Under the pieces are notes generated by a model. That model searched no databases, was not told the origin of the DNA, and was given only the letters and a program-made list of their open reading frames with translations. Position numbers and translations under genes: made by a program. From Amycolatopsis azurea DSM 43854 (GTDB lineage Bacteria > Actinomycetota > Actinomycetes > Mycobacteriales > Pseudonocardiaceae), in NCBI RefSeq assembly GCF_001995215.1, contig NZ_MUXN01000007.1:124001-188000 (forward strand): a stretch of DNA of 64,000 bases, read 5' to 3'. Every line of letters begins with the position of its first letter. Position 1 is the first letter of the stretch. Below, piece after piece: positions 18,748-26,779 of the stretch.

Positions 18748-19931
18748 CAAGCGTCACGGTAATACGGACGGTGCCGGATCGCGATGACCACGGTGTCATC
18801 GGCGTGCAGGACGATTTCCAGCATCTCGGTGGCCAGCACGTCCGGGATCTGGCCGGTGGGCCGTCCGGCGTGGCGCCGCGCGGCCGCGAGCAGTCGCTCT
18901 TCTCCTTCCTGGAAGTCTTTGCGGCTCTCGACGAGACCGTCGGTGTAGATGACGACCAGGTCGCCGTCGGCGAGGGTACGGCGGACGAGGCTTTTGCTGC
19001 CGGGGTCGGGGAAACCGATGCCCCGGCCCGAGGTCGCGGCGGCGAGCAGTTCGGTGTCACCGGCGGCGGTGACCAGGACCGGACGGGGATGGCTGCCGTT
19101 GGCGAACAGGACTTCGCCGGTCGCCGGGTCCAGCCGGGCCAGCAGCACGGTCGCCATCAGCTCGGGTTCGATCGTCGCCAGTGTGTGGGCGGTCCGGCCG
19201 ATCAGATCGCGGAACGGATGGCCTTCGAGCGCCAGGGTGCGGATCGCGTGGGTGACGGTCAGCGCGTGCCGGGTCGAGGTGACGCCGTGCCCGACCGCGT
19301 CGACGAGGGTGATGTGGACACAGCCGTCCGGCAGCACGAACCAGTCGTAGAGATCCCCGCCGGTCGGGGAATCCTGCTGGCTCGGCGCGTAGTGCACGGC
19401 CAGTTCGAAGGGCCCGGCGGGCGGTGGCGGCGGGCGCAGCGCGTCCTCCAGTTCGCGGAAGATCACCGCGTGCGCCTTCCGGAGCTGCTCGTCCCGTTCC
19501 TCCAGTTCGACGTACATCGCGAGCACGCCGCTGTTCGTCTCGGCCAGTTCGTGTTTGAGCTCGCGCTGCTCCTTGGCGACCGCGTCGGCGCGGGCGACCA
19601 GTGCCAGCATCTCGTCCCTGGTGGCCACCTCGTCGTCGGCCGCGACCGGGACCGGTCCGGCGCCCGCGTCGAGATGCCAGGTCAGGCTCTCGCCGTCACC
19701 GGCGGCGGGAAGCAGGGGGAGGGTGTTCCGCCTGCCTTGCCCGACGGGCAGGGACGACTTCAGTGTGACGGACAGCTTGCCGTCGGCCGTGACGGTCGAA
19801 AGTTCCGGTGCCGGGCCGCTTTCGGCGAGCAGCGTCACCGCGAGCACCAGCCGCGCGCGTTGGTCGGCCGGGACCCCGGCGGCCGCGCATGCCTCGCGCA
19901 CGCGACGCCGCAACCGGACGGCGTCTGTCAC
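18747..19931 (-). CDS. SpoIIE/PP2C-type serine phosphatase with central coiled coil
   Basis: 394 residues. A divergent ATPase-like N-terminus (about 1-110) has no clear N-box. A coiled coil (about 120-180: RADAVAKEQRELKHELAETN and ELEERDEQLRKAHAV) is followed by a PP2C/SpoIIE phosphatase (about 195-390). Metal-site motifs are intact: GGDLYDW, DAVGHG, YTDGLVESR and DDTVVIAIR. It would dephosphorylate Ser/Thr on regulators such as anti-sigma antagonists. The GTG start overlaps the preceding stop (GTGA) and its stop overlaps the sigma factor ATG. It resembles the RsbU output arm of sigma-B pathways. Confidence 0.88.
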   Translation of the reverse strand: MTDAVRLRRRVREACAAAGVPADQRARLVLAVTLLAESGPAPELSTVTADGKLSVTLKSSLPVGQGRRNTLPLLPAAGDGESLTWHLDAGAGPVPVAADDEVATRDEMLALVARADAVAKEQRELKHELAETNSGVLAMYVELEERDEQLRKAHAVIFRELEDALRPPPPPAGPFELAVHYAPSQQDSPTGGDLYDWFVLPDGCVHITLVDAVGHGVTSTRHALTVTHAIRTLALEGHPFRDLIGRTAHTLATIEPELMATVLLARLDPATGEVLFANGSHPRPVLVTAAGDTELLAAATSGRGIGFPDPGSKSLVRRTLADGDLVVIYTDGLVESRKDFQEGEERLLAAARRHAGRPTGQIPDVLATEMLEIVLHADDTVVIAIRHRPYYRDA

Positions 19932-20926
19932 GAAAGTCCCTTTCCCGGCCCGAAGGCGAGCAACGCGGCGTCGTCGCGAAGGTCGCGGTGGCGGTGGGCG
20001 AGATCCGCCGCGAACAGCGCCGTCGCCGGAAGCGGCCCGAGCGCGGCCTGACCACGCCAGGCGGTGTCGATCCCGTCGGTGTGGATCACGAGAAGTTCTT
20101 GCCCGGTCAAGGGAAGTGTCCGTACCCGCACGGGCGGCAGGGTGAGGCCGACGACGCCGGGAACGCTCAGCAACGGCCGCGTGTGACCCGGCGTCAGCAC
20201 GAGTCCGCTGATGTTGCCGACACCGCAGAACTCGAGCCCGCCTTCGGAAAGCCGGACGAGCGCCACCGCCGCGCCGCGGGTCTGCCGCAGGGCCCGGTGC
20301 ATGGCGTTCAAATGCTCGGGCAGCGCGCGGTCCGGGTCGCGGCGGAACACGGCGATCGCGGCCTCCGCGGCGTCGCTCGCTTCGGGGCCGTGGCCGAGCC
20401 CGTCGACGAGGACGGCGGTGCGGACGCCGGGCATCGCCGAGACGGCCAGCGCGTCGCCGCACCGCTCTTCGCCTTCGCGGGGGAGCCGGACGTGCGCGAG
20501 ATCGACGGCTCGATGCCCGGGAGCGAGGACCCTGGCTGCCGCGACGGTGCCTATGCCCTTCGCGGACCGGATGCGGAACTCGGTCGCGAGCCTGCCGACG
20601 GCGCCGAGGCCGGTGCCGAGCGTTTCGGTGGTCGTGTTGCCGTCGACCCGCCAGTGGGCCAGATCGTCCATTCCCGGGCCGGTGTCCACGGCGTGGACCT
20701 CCACCCCCGGTCCGGCCAGCGAGCGCTGGACGAAGACGGCGCCGTCGCCGGCGTGCTTGTCGAGATTGGTCGCCAGTTCCGACGCGATGACGGCGGTGCG
20801 TTCGGCGAGGACTTCGGGCAGGCCCGCTTCGGCCGCGACCTCGCGCGCGGCCCGTGTCGCGGCGTAGACCGCGCTGATGTGGTCGATGTGGATCAGCCGG
20901 GTGAGGGCGGCGTCGGCGACGGTCAT
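19928..20926 (-). CDS. RsbT-like ATPase fused to a PP2C phosphatase (RsbX-like)
   Basis: 332 residues. Residues 1-135 form a GHKL ATPase with N-box IASELATNLDKHAGDG, DTGPGMDD and the GTGLGAVGRLATEF loop. Residues 140-330 form a PP2C-like domain with VLVDGLGHG, GVGNISGLVL, IHTDGIDT and RDDAALLAF. It joins in one chain a kinase-like half and the phosphatase (RsbX) that resets stressosome phosphorylation. Four-base overlaps on both sides couple it to RsbT and to the SpoIIE gene. Confidence 0.85.
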   Translation of the reverse strand: MTVADAALTRLIHIDHISAVYAATRAAREVAAEAGLPEVLAERTAVIASELATNLDKHAGDGAVFVQRSLAGPGVEVHAVDTGPGMDDLAHWRVDGNTTTETLGTGLGAVGRLATEFRIRSAKGIGTVAAARVLAPGHRAVDLAHVRLPREGEERCGDALAVSAMPGVRTAVLVDGLGHGPEASDAAEAAIAVFRRDPDRALPEHLNAMHRALRQTRGAAVALVRLSEGGLEFCGVGNISGLVLTPGHTRPLLSVPGVVGLTLPPVRVRTLPLTGQELLVIHTDGIDTAWRGQAALGPLPATALFAADLAHRHRDLRDDAALLAFGPGKGLS

Positions 20927-21348
20927 GGCTTCCAGCGCACGACGGTGACCGTGGTGCCCTCGCCGGGCGTGGTGTCGATGGTGAACTCGTCGACCAGCCG
21001 CCGGGTGCCGCCGAGGCCGTGCCCGAGCCCGGCACCGGTGCTGAACCCGTCGGTCATGGCCAGTTCGACGTCCTCGATGCCGGGGCCTTCGTCGCGGACG
21101 GACAGGGCGATCCCGACCCGTCCCCGTCGATCCCGCACCGCGGCGATGGTCATCGTGCCGCCACCGCCGTGGATGTAGGCGTTGCGCACGAGCTCGCTGG
21201 CGGCGGTCACGATCTTCGTCTGGTCGACGATCGAGAAACCGGCCGCGACCGCGTCGGCCCGGACCGCGTGCCGGGCGGTGAGCAGATCCTCTTCGGCGCG
21301 CACGGCGTGTTCGCGCGCTTCGGGGGCGGTGAGCTCGTCAGGAAGCAC
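20923..21348 (-). CDS. rsbT: RsbT, stressosome switch kinase
   Basis: 141 residues, a compact GHKL serine kinase with N-box AASELVRNAYIHGGGG, DEGPGIEDVELA and the GLGHGLGGTRRLVDEF lid. RsbT phosphorylates RsbS and RsbR, then leaves the complex to activate a downstream phosphatase. The GTG start at 21348 lies 11 bases inside the rsbS gene. Confidence 0.9.
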   Translation of the reverse strand: MLPDELTAPEAREHAVRAEEDLLTARHAVRADAVAAGFSIVDQTKIVTAASELVRNAYIHGGGGTMTIAAVRDRRGRVGIALSVRDEGPGIEDVELAMTDGFSTGAGLGHGLGGTRRLVDEFTIDTTPGEGTTVTVVRWKP

Positions 21349-21736
21349 GAGGCGCCTCTTCGGCGGCCTCGGCGGGACGTCTCCATCCCAGGAGCTCCAT
21401 GGCCTGTTCCGCGTTGAGCGCGGTCTGGACGCCGGTGAGCCGCAGCCCCAGTTCGGACAGCGTGATCGCGACGGCCGGGCGCATCCCGGCGACGATCATC
21501 CGGGCACCGAGAAGACGTCCGGTGGCGGCGAGTTCCATCAGCACCCGCGCGACGAACGAGTCGATGATCTCCAGCCGGGAGATGTCGAGGATGACCCCGC
21601 GGATCCCCTCGTCGGAGATCCGGGCGGTGAGCTCGCCGGTGAACTGGAGCGCGGTGGTGTCGTCGAGATCGCTGAGCAGCCCGCTGATCAGGATGTCCCC
21701 GAGCCGCAGGATCGGCAGACCCGCGCGCGGGTTCAC
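21338..21736 (-). CDS. rsbS: RsbS, stressosome scaffold STAS protein
   Basis: 132 residues, one STAS domain, starting MNPRAGLPILRLGDILISG. The segment LEIIDSFVARVL carries the serine (in IIDSF) that RsbT phosphorylates in known RsbS proteins. GMRPAVAITLSELGL is the second conserved loop. RsbS and RsbR co-assemble into the icosahedral stressosome core. The GTG start overlaps the rsbR stop by four bases. Confidence 0.9.
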   Translation of the reverse strand: MNPRAGLPILRLGDILISGLLSDLDDTTALQFTGELTARISDEGIRGVILDISRLEIIDSFVARVLMELAATGRLLGARMIVAGMRPAVAITLSELGLRLTGVQTALNAEQAMELLGWRRPAEAAEEAPRAS

Positions 21737-22602
21737 CCGGTCACCACGCCGGGCCGGGTGTGGTCGTCGATCAGCCGCATCGCCGTGGCCAGCGCGTCGG
21801 CGAGCGAACCGCGGGTTTCGATGTGCGACAGGTCGATGCCGAGCTGGGTGACGGTCTGCGCGATCGACGGCCGGACACCGCTGATGAGGCATTCCGCGCC
21901 CATGAGCCGGACCGCGCTGACCGTCTGCAGGAGATGCTGCGCCACCGCGGTGTCCACCGTGGACACACCGGTGATGTCGATGATCGCCACCCTGGCCTCG
22001 TGGGTCTGGATCGCCTCCAGGAGGGTGTTCATCACCACCTGCGTACGGCTGCTGTCGAGGGTGCCGATCAGGGGAACGGCCAGCACCTGGCGCCACAGCC
22101 GCACCACCGGCGTGGACAGTTCCAGCATCTGCCGGTGCTGCCGCCGGATGATCTCTTCCCGGCCTTCGACGTACACCGAGAACGTCAGCAGGCTCGCGGC
22201 GTCGAGGAACCTGTTGACCTGCAAGGAAGCCTGGTAGCGGACCTCGGGGTCTTCGGTGTGGCCTTCGAGGGCGGCGAGGGTGGTGCGCTTGAGGCCGAGG
22301 ATCGCCATGGCGGTGGAGGTCGGCGCGGCACCGGCGCGGGCCCGTCGCTCGGACAGGCCCCGCAACGCGGCGCGGACGGCCTCGTCGCGGTCGACGATCC
22401 GTTCCAGGCGCAGCTCGGTGTCGAGGGCACCGCGGAGCGCGCCGAGCAGTTCCTTGGCCTCGCGGCGCAGTTCCTGCTCACCGGTCCAAGCGGGCGAGTC
22501 GGTCAGCTGCCAGCGGACCCAGTCGTCGACCAGGTCGTCCTGACCGGCGTCGAAGATCCGCGACAGCAGGGCCCGGACGGCGGAGTCGTCGGTCGCCTGC
22601 AC
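21733..22602 (-). CDS. rsbR: RsbR, stressosome sensor subunit
   Basis: 289 residues. The N-terminal ~160 residues are helical and correspond to the non-haem-globin-like sensor turret of RsbR. The C-terminal STAS domain (about 175-280) contains IDITGVSTVDTAVAQHLL and SGVRPSIAQTVTQLGI, which hold the two phospho-threonine regions of this family. The GTG start at 22602 has a GGAGG site just upstream. It is the first gene of the operon, directly behind the 32-bp palindrome. Confidence 0.88.
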   Translation of the reverse strand: MQATDDSAVRALLSRIFDAGQDDLVDDWVRWQLTDSPAWTGEQELRREAKELLGALRGALDTELRLERIVDRDEAVRAALRGLSERRARAGAAPTSTAMAILGLKRTTLAALEGHTEDPEVRYQASLQVNRFLDAASLLTFSVYVEGREEIIRRQHRQMLELSTPVVRLWRQVLAVPLIGTLDSSRTQVVMNTLLEAIQTHEARVAIIDITGVSTVDTAVAQHLLQTVSAVRLMGAECLISGVRPSIAQTVTQLGIDLSHIETRGSLADALATAMRLIDDHTRPGVVTG

Positions 22603-22615
22603 TCACACCTCCAGG

Positions 22616-22647
22616 GGCTCACTGTTGTCATATGACAACAGTGAGCC
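22616..22647. promoter_or_regulatory. 32-bp perfect palindrome before rsbR
   Basis: GGCTCACTGTTGTCAT (22616-22631) is followed immediately by its exact reverse complement (22632-22647). The core TTGTCATATGACAA has the form of a MarR operator, and a MarR gene lies immediately upstream. The palindrome ends 13 bp before the rsbR GTG, leaving room only for the ribosome site. There is no T-run, so an operator is more likely than a terminator. Confidence 0.7.
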
Positions 22648-22680
22648 TACTCCAGTGGCGACGAGGACACCGTCCAGGCG

Positions 22681-23139
22681 TCAGAAGTCCACCGCGGCCT
22701 CGCGGAACTCGCGGAGTCCGGCCACGAGCGCGGCCTTGGCCTCCGGGGTGAGTTTCCCGAGTACCGATTCCAGGCTTTCGCGGCGGCGTGCCCGCAGGTC
22801 ACGCAGGTAGGCGCGGCCCCGGTCGCTGAGCCGCAAGGTGAGTTCGCGGCGGCTGTGCGTACTGGGCAGCCGGTCGACGAAACCGACCGCTTCCAGCCGG
22901 TCGCACAGGCGGCTCACCAGCGGCGGGGTCGAACCGAGCAGTTCGGCGAGCGCGCGCAGGTTCAGGCCGTCGTGGTGGTCGAGCGCCACGACGGCACGGA
23001 CTTGGGACGTCGACAGCGGACGCGGTGACGCCTCGCGAGCGCGTTCGAACACGATCTCGAGCAACTCGGCCGTCTCGGCCACCGCCGCCGCCACCGTTTC
23101 GGTGCCGGGCGGCTCGGAGGACCGATTCACGACACCCAC
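22681..23139 (-). CDS. MarR-family transcription regulator
   Basis: 152 residues from the GTG at 23139, which has AGGA seven bases upstream; a GTG at 23130 is possible. The winged helix-turn-helix reads LRALAELLGSTPPLVSRLCDRLEAVGFVDR with the wing STHSRRELTLRLSDRGR, both typical of MarR. It is transcribed in the same direction as the stressosome operon, 34 bp before the palindrome, and is divergent from a PP2C-like gene. It is a good candidate for the protein that binds the palindrome. The ligand is unknown. Confidence 0.88.
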   Translation of the reverse strand: MGVVNRSSEPPGTETVAAAVAETAELLEIVFERAREASPRPLSTSQVRAVVALDHHDGLNLRALAELLGSTPPLVSRLCDRLEAVGFVDRLPSTHSRRELTLRLSDRGRAYLRDLRARRRESLESVLGKLTPEAKAALVAGLREFREAAVDF

Positions 23140-23226
23140 TCTCGCATCCTTATGCTGAACTGTCAGCTCAGCTGGTCGCGGTACGCCCATCGGCCGGCCC
23201 GCCGGCACGGTGCGGGAGGCGATGAG

Positions 23227-24417
23227 GTGGACAGATCCCTGGCTGTCGAGCGGGTCCTGAGAGGCGTCCAGCCGCATCAGCTGCTCGACGGATTGCGCTC
23301 GGCGTTGCGGGAGCACTTCGACGCGGTGGCCGTCGACCTGCTGATGGCCGACTACAGCCTGGCCGAACTGCGGCGGGTGACCGTGCTGCCGTACACCACC
23401 GATCCGGTGCCGGTGGCGGACACGATAGCGGGCGAGGCCTTCACCGCGCAGTGCGCGACGTTCGAGACCGTCGAGGAAGGCGTCCGCGCCCACCTTCCGG
23501 TCTCCGTGCGCGGAGACAGGCTCGGCATCCTCGTCATCACGCTGCCCGAGGACCAGGAGCCGCCCGTGTGGGCGGAACTCGGCCGGTTCGCCGAGGCGCT
23601 CGCGCACGAGGTCTTCGTCGCCGATCGCGACACCGACCTCTACGTGCAGGCGCGCCGGTCGTCCCGGCTCACCCTCGCGGCCGAGATGCAGTGGCAGTTG
23701 CTCCCCGGCCGCGCGTGCGCCCGCCCCGAATTCGCCCTCGGCGGGCAGCTCGAACCCGCGTACGCCATCTACGGCGACTGCTTCGACTGGTCGGCCTCGG
23801 CGCGCAAACTGTCGGTCACGCTGGTCAACGGCATGGGAGACGGGGCGAGCGCGGCGCTGCTGACCAACCTCGCCGTCAACGCGCTCCGCAACGCCCGGCG
23901 GGCCGGGATCCCGCTCGACGCCCAGGCCGAACTCGCCGACCAGGCCCTGTACGCCCAGTACCGGGGGCAGGAGCACGTCGCGGCCCTGCTGCTGGAGTTC
24001 GACCTCGCGACCGGCGCGATCGACGCCGTCGACGCGGGATCGCCCCGTCTGTGGCGGTTCCGCGACGGCAAGACCGAACGGGTCGCCTTCGACGAGCAGC
24101 TGCCGCTCGGCACCTTCGAGGACACCTCGTACACCGTCGAGCGCCTGCGAGCGGAGCCCGGCGACCGCTACGTGTTCGTGAGCGACGGCGTCTACGACGT
24201 GGCGGGCCCGCACGGCGAGCTCTACGGCGACCGTGAACTCGCCGAGGCCGTCGTCGCGACCGCGGACCTGCCGGCGGCCCACGTGCCGAGGGCGGTTCTC
24301 TCCGAACTGGGCGAGCATCGCGGCGGCGGGCCCGCCGCCGACGACGCCATGGTCGTCTGCCTCGACTGGTTCGGGCCGAACCCCGGCGCGGACATCGCGG
24401 TGACCGCCACGTCCTGA
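23227..24417 (+). CDS. PP2C/SpoIIE-like protein with altered metal-site motifs
   Basis: 396 residues. Residues 1-150 look like a GAF-type sensor (LRSALREHFDAVAVDLLMAD ... VSVRGDRLGILVITLPED). The rest is a SpoIIE-like phosphatase fold: AEMQWQLLPG opening, YGDCFDW, FVSDGVYDVAGP and DDAMVVCLDW. The usual DVxGHG is replaced by VNGMGDG, and GGDxYD by YGDCFD. Two metal-contacting positions therefore differ, and activity is uncertain. GTG start at 23227 with GGGAGG seven bases upstream. It is divergent from marR and the stressosome operon and probably belongs to the same circuit. Confidence 0.82.
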   Translation: MDRSLAVERVLRGVQPHQLLDGLRSALREHFDAVAVDLLMADYSLAELRRVTVLPYTTDPVPVADTIAGEAFTAQCATFETVEEGVRAHLPVSVRGDRLGILVITLPEDQEPPVWAELGRFAEALAHEVFVADRDTDLYVQARRSSRLTLAAEMQWQLLPGRACARPEFALGGQLEPAYAIYGDCFDWSASARKLSVTLVNGMGDGASAALLTNLAVNALRNARRAGIPLDAQAELADQALYAQYRGQEHVAALLLEFDLATGAIDAVDAGSPRLWRFRDGKTERVAFDEQLPLGTFEDTSYTVERLRAEPGDRYVFVSDGVYDVAGPHGELYGDRELAEAVVATADLPAAHVPRAVLSELGEHRGGGPAADDAMVVCLDWFGPNPGADIAVTATS

Positions 24418-24478
24418 CCGGCCGCGTTCAGCATGTGGGAGCGGGAATGAAAGCCCGCCCGCCGATGTCGCTGCCGTC

Positions 24479-25216
24479 ATGGTCACCTCTTTCGACGATC
24501 CGGTCTGGGCATCGCTGACCGGGCTGCACGCCCCTTTCGCCGAAGGCCTCGGTCAGGTCCTGCGGTACCAGGTCGACGTCGCTCCTTTCTTCGCCCTGTC
24601 ACCCGAATCGGACGACGGCGTCTGGGCCGACGTGGCCGCGCTGGCCGGTCCGGGTGCGACGGTCACCGTCCACACCTCGCTGCCCGCCCCGCCGGAGTGG
24701 GAAGTCGTCGGCAGGATCGCCGGGGTCCGGCTGGTCGACGTCGCGCTCGAAGCCGCCGAAGATCCCGAGGCCGTCCTCCTGGGGCCGGACGACGTCCCGG
24801 AGATGCTGGACCTCGTCGAGCGGACCAAACCCGGGCCGTTCCGGAAACGGACCGTCGAATTGGGGACATATCTGGGAATCCGGCGCGACGGAGCGCTGAT
24901 CGCGATGGCGGGGGAGCGGTTGCACCCACCCGGCTGGACCGAGATCAGCGCCGTCTGCACCGATCCGGCCCATCGCGGTCAGGGCCTGGCGACCCGGCTC
25001 ATCCGCGCGGTGGCCGCGGGCATCCGGGCCCGGGGCGAGACACCGATGATGCACGCTGCGGCGACGAACACCTCGGCCATCCGCCTTTACCAGTCGATCG
25101 GATTCGAACTGGTGCCCCGGCCGGACTTCGTGTCGGTCCGCGTCCCCGAAACTTCCGCCGTCACCGGCCCAGCGCGCGATACCGGTTCGCTGCCAGCGGG
25201 AGGAAGAGTGCGGTGA
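24479..25216 (+). CDS. GNAT-family N-acetyltransferase
   Basis: 245 residues. The acetyl-CoA site is in AVCTDPAHRGQGLATRLIRAV, with the later motif AATNTSAIRLYQSIGFELVPR. The N-terminal half is divergent (ALSPESDDGVWADVAAL). It acetylates an unknown amine. Its last 56 bases overlap the 3' end of the convergent ABC permease gene, so both C-termini are coded by the same DNA on opposite strands. Confidence 0.87.
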   Translation: MVTSFDDPVWASLTGLHAPFAEGLGQVLRYQVDVAPFFALSPESDDGVWADVAALAGPGATVTVHTSLPAPPEWEVVGRIAGVRLVDVALEAAEDPEAVLLGPDDVPEMLDLVERTKPGPFRKRTVELGTYLGIRRDGALIAMAGERLHPPGWTEISAVCTDPAHRGQGLATRLIRAVAAGIRARGETPMMHAAATNTSAIRLYQSIGFELVPRPDFVSVRVPETSAVTGPARDTGSLPAGGRVR

Positions 25217-25937
25217 GCACGGCGGGCCAGAGCAGGGCGAGCGCGACTGAATGCGCGCTCGCCCAGTCGGTCGCGCCCCAGGTGGGGTTGCCGAACAGGT
25301 CCCGGATCGCGGTCGCGGTGGCGGACAAGGGATTCCAGGAGCCGATCGCGCCGAGCCAGCCCGGCATGGTCGACGGTGAAACGAACGCGCTCGAAAGGAA
25401 CCCGACCGGCCAGACCAGGATCTGCACGGCGACGGCCGATTCCGGCGTCTTGAGCAGCAGGCCGAGGTAGATGCCCACCCAGGTGAAGGCGAACCGCAGC
25501 CACAGCAGCAAGCCGAACGCGGCCAGCGACGGCAGGAGACCGCGTTCCGGCGTCCAGCCCACCAGCAGCCCGGTCACCACCATGACCGCGAGACCGACGA
25601 CGGCGTTGAGCAGATCGGCCACACCGCGCCCGGCGAGGATCGCCGTCGCGGAGACCGGCATCGCGCGGATCCGCTCGGTGACGCCCTTCGCGGTGTCCGT
25701 GGTGACGGCCACGACCATCGCCTCCAGGCCGAAAAGCATCGTCATCGCGAGCATGCCGGGGATCAGGAAGTCCAGGTAGTCCCCGTCGGGAACGGCCATC
25801 GCGCCGCCGAAGAGGTAGCCGAACATCAGCACCATCAGGACGGGGAAGAGGAAGCCGACCAGGATCGAGCCGGGCCGTTGCCGCCAGTGCAGCAGGATGC
25901 GGCCGGCGAGGGCGGTGGTGTCCGTGATCGCGGTCAT
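25161..25937 (-). CDS. ABC-2 type drug exporter permease (DrrB-like)
   Basis: 258 residues, six membrane helices, with [21 protein letters not shown] near the N-terminus and the conserved [10 protein letters not shown] loop of DrrB-type permeases. [15 protein letters not shown] lies near the end. It pairs with the adjacent DrrA-like ATPase in an exporter of hydrophobic compounds. The ATG overlaps the ATPase stop (ATGA). Confidence 0.9.
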   Translation of the reverse strand: MTAITDTTALAGRILLHWRQRPGSILVGFLFPVLMVLMFGYLFGGAMAVPDGDYLDFLIPGMLAMTMLFGLEAMVVAVTTDTAKGVTERIRAMPVSATAILAGRGVADLLNAVVGLAVMVVTGLLVGWTPERGLLPSLAAFGLLLWLRFAFTWVGIYLGLLLKTPESAVAVQILVWPVGFLSSAFVSPSTMPGWLGAIGSWNPLSATATAIRDLFGNPTWGATDWASAHSVALALLWPAVLTALFLPLAANRYRALGR

Positions 25938-26719
25938 ACGGGCTCTCCTGTGGTCGCGGTGTGTCCGGTGAGGTGCAGGAACACCTCGTCGAGAGTGGGT
26001 TTGCGGGTGACGGTCTCGACGCGGTCCGGCCCGACCTTCGCCTTGAGCTCGTCCGGGGTGCCCGCCGCGACGACGCGGCCCGCGTCGATGACGGCGATCC
26101 GATCGGCCAGCTGGTCCGCCTCCTCCAGGTACTGCGTGGTCAGCAGCACCGTGGTGCCCGAGCCGACCAGGTCCCTGATCGACGACCAGACCTCGATGCG
26201 GGCCCGGGGGTCGAGGCCGGTGGTCGGTTCGTCGAGGAACAGCACGGGTGGCGAGAGGATCAGGCTGGTCGCGAGGTCCAGCCGTCGTCGCATCCCGCCG
26301 GAGTACGCGGCGACGGGTTTCCCGGCCGCCTCGGTGAGATCGAACCGTTCGAGGAGTTCGTCCGCCCGGCGTTTCGCCGCCGCGCTCTTCAGGCGGTAGA
26401 GCCTGGCGAACAGCACGAGGTTCTGGCGGCCGGTGAGGATCTCGTCCACCGACGCGTTCTGCCCGACCAGGCCGATCCGGTAGCGCACCGACCGGGGGTC
26501 GGCGACCACGTCGTGCCCCGCGACGCGGGCCGTTCCGCTGTCCGGACGCAGCAGGGTGCTCAGGATCCGTACCGCCGTGGTCTTCCCCGCGCCGTTCGGG
26601 CCGAGCAGGCCGCAGACCGTGCCCGCCGGGACGGTGAGCCCGAACCCGTCCAACGCCACCTTGTCCCGGTACCGCTTGCGCAGGTCGACGGCTTCCAGCG
26701 CCGCTTCTTCGTATGGCAT
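25934..26719 (-). CDS. ABC-2 type drug exporter ATPase (DrrA-like)
   Basis: 261 residues: Walker [14 protein letters not shown]-loop [13 protein letters not shown], signature [12 protein letters not shown], Walker [17 protein letters not shown]-loop region [11 protein letters not shown] and a DrrA-type tail ([16 protein letters not shown]). It powers export through the coupled permease. The ATG at 26719 lies inside the proximal TetR operator, so repressor binding would cover the translation start region. Confidence 0.92.
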   Translation of the reverse strand: MPYEEAALEAVDLRKRYRDKVALDGFGLTVPAGTVCGLLGPNGAGKTTAVRILSTLLRPDSGTARVAGHDVVADPRSVRYRIGLVGQNASVDEILTGRQNLVLFARLYRLKSAAAKRRADELLERFDLTEAAGKPVAAYSGGMRRRLDLATSLILSPPVLFLDEPTTGLDPRARIEVWSSIRDLVGSGTTVLLTTQYLEEADQLADRIAVIDAGRVVAAGTPDELKAKVGPDRVETVTRKPTLDEVFLHLTGHTATTGEPV

Positions 26720-26758
26720 ACGAAGTAAGATAGCACGAACTTCGTACGGGTTACGGAG
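26707..26758. promoter_or_regulatory. Paired TetR operators over the ATPase start codon
   Basis: Site 1 at 26707-26725 is CTTCGTAT-GGC-ATACGAAG, perfect. Site 2 at 26740-26758 is CTTCGTAC-GGG-TTACGGAG, two mismatches. The centres are 33 bp apart, three helical turns. Site 1 includes the ATPase start codon; site 2 ends 21 bp before the divergent TetR gene. Confidence 0.8.
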
Positions 26759-26779
26759 TAACCTGCCTATGATGGCGCC

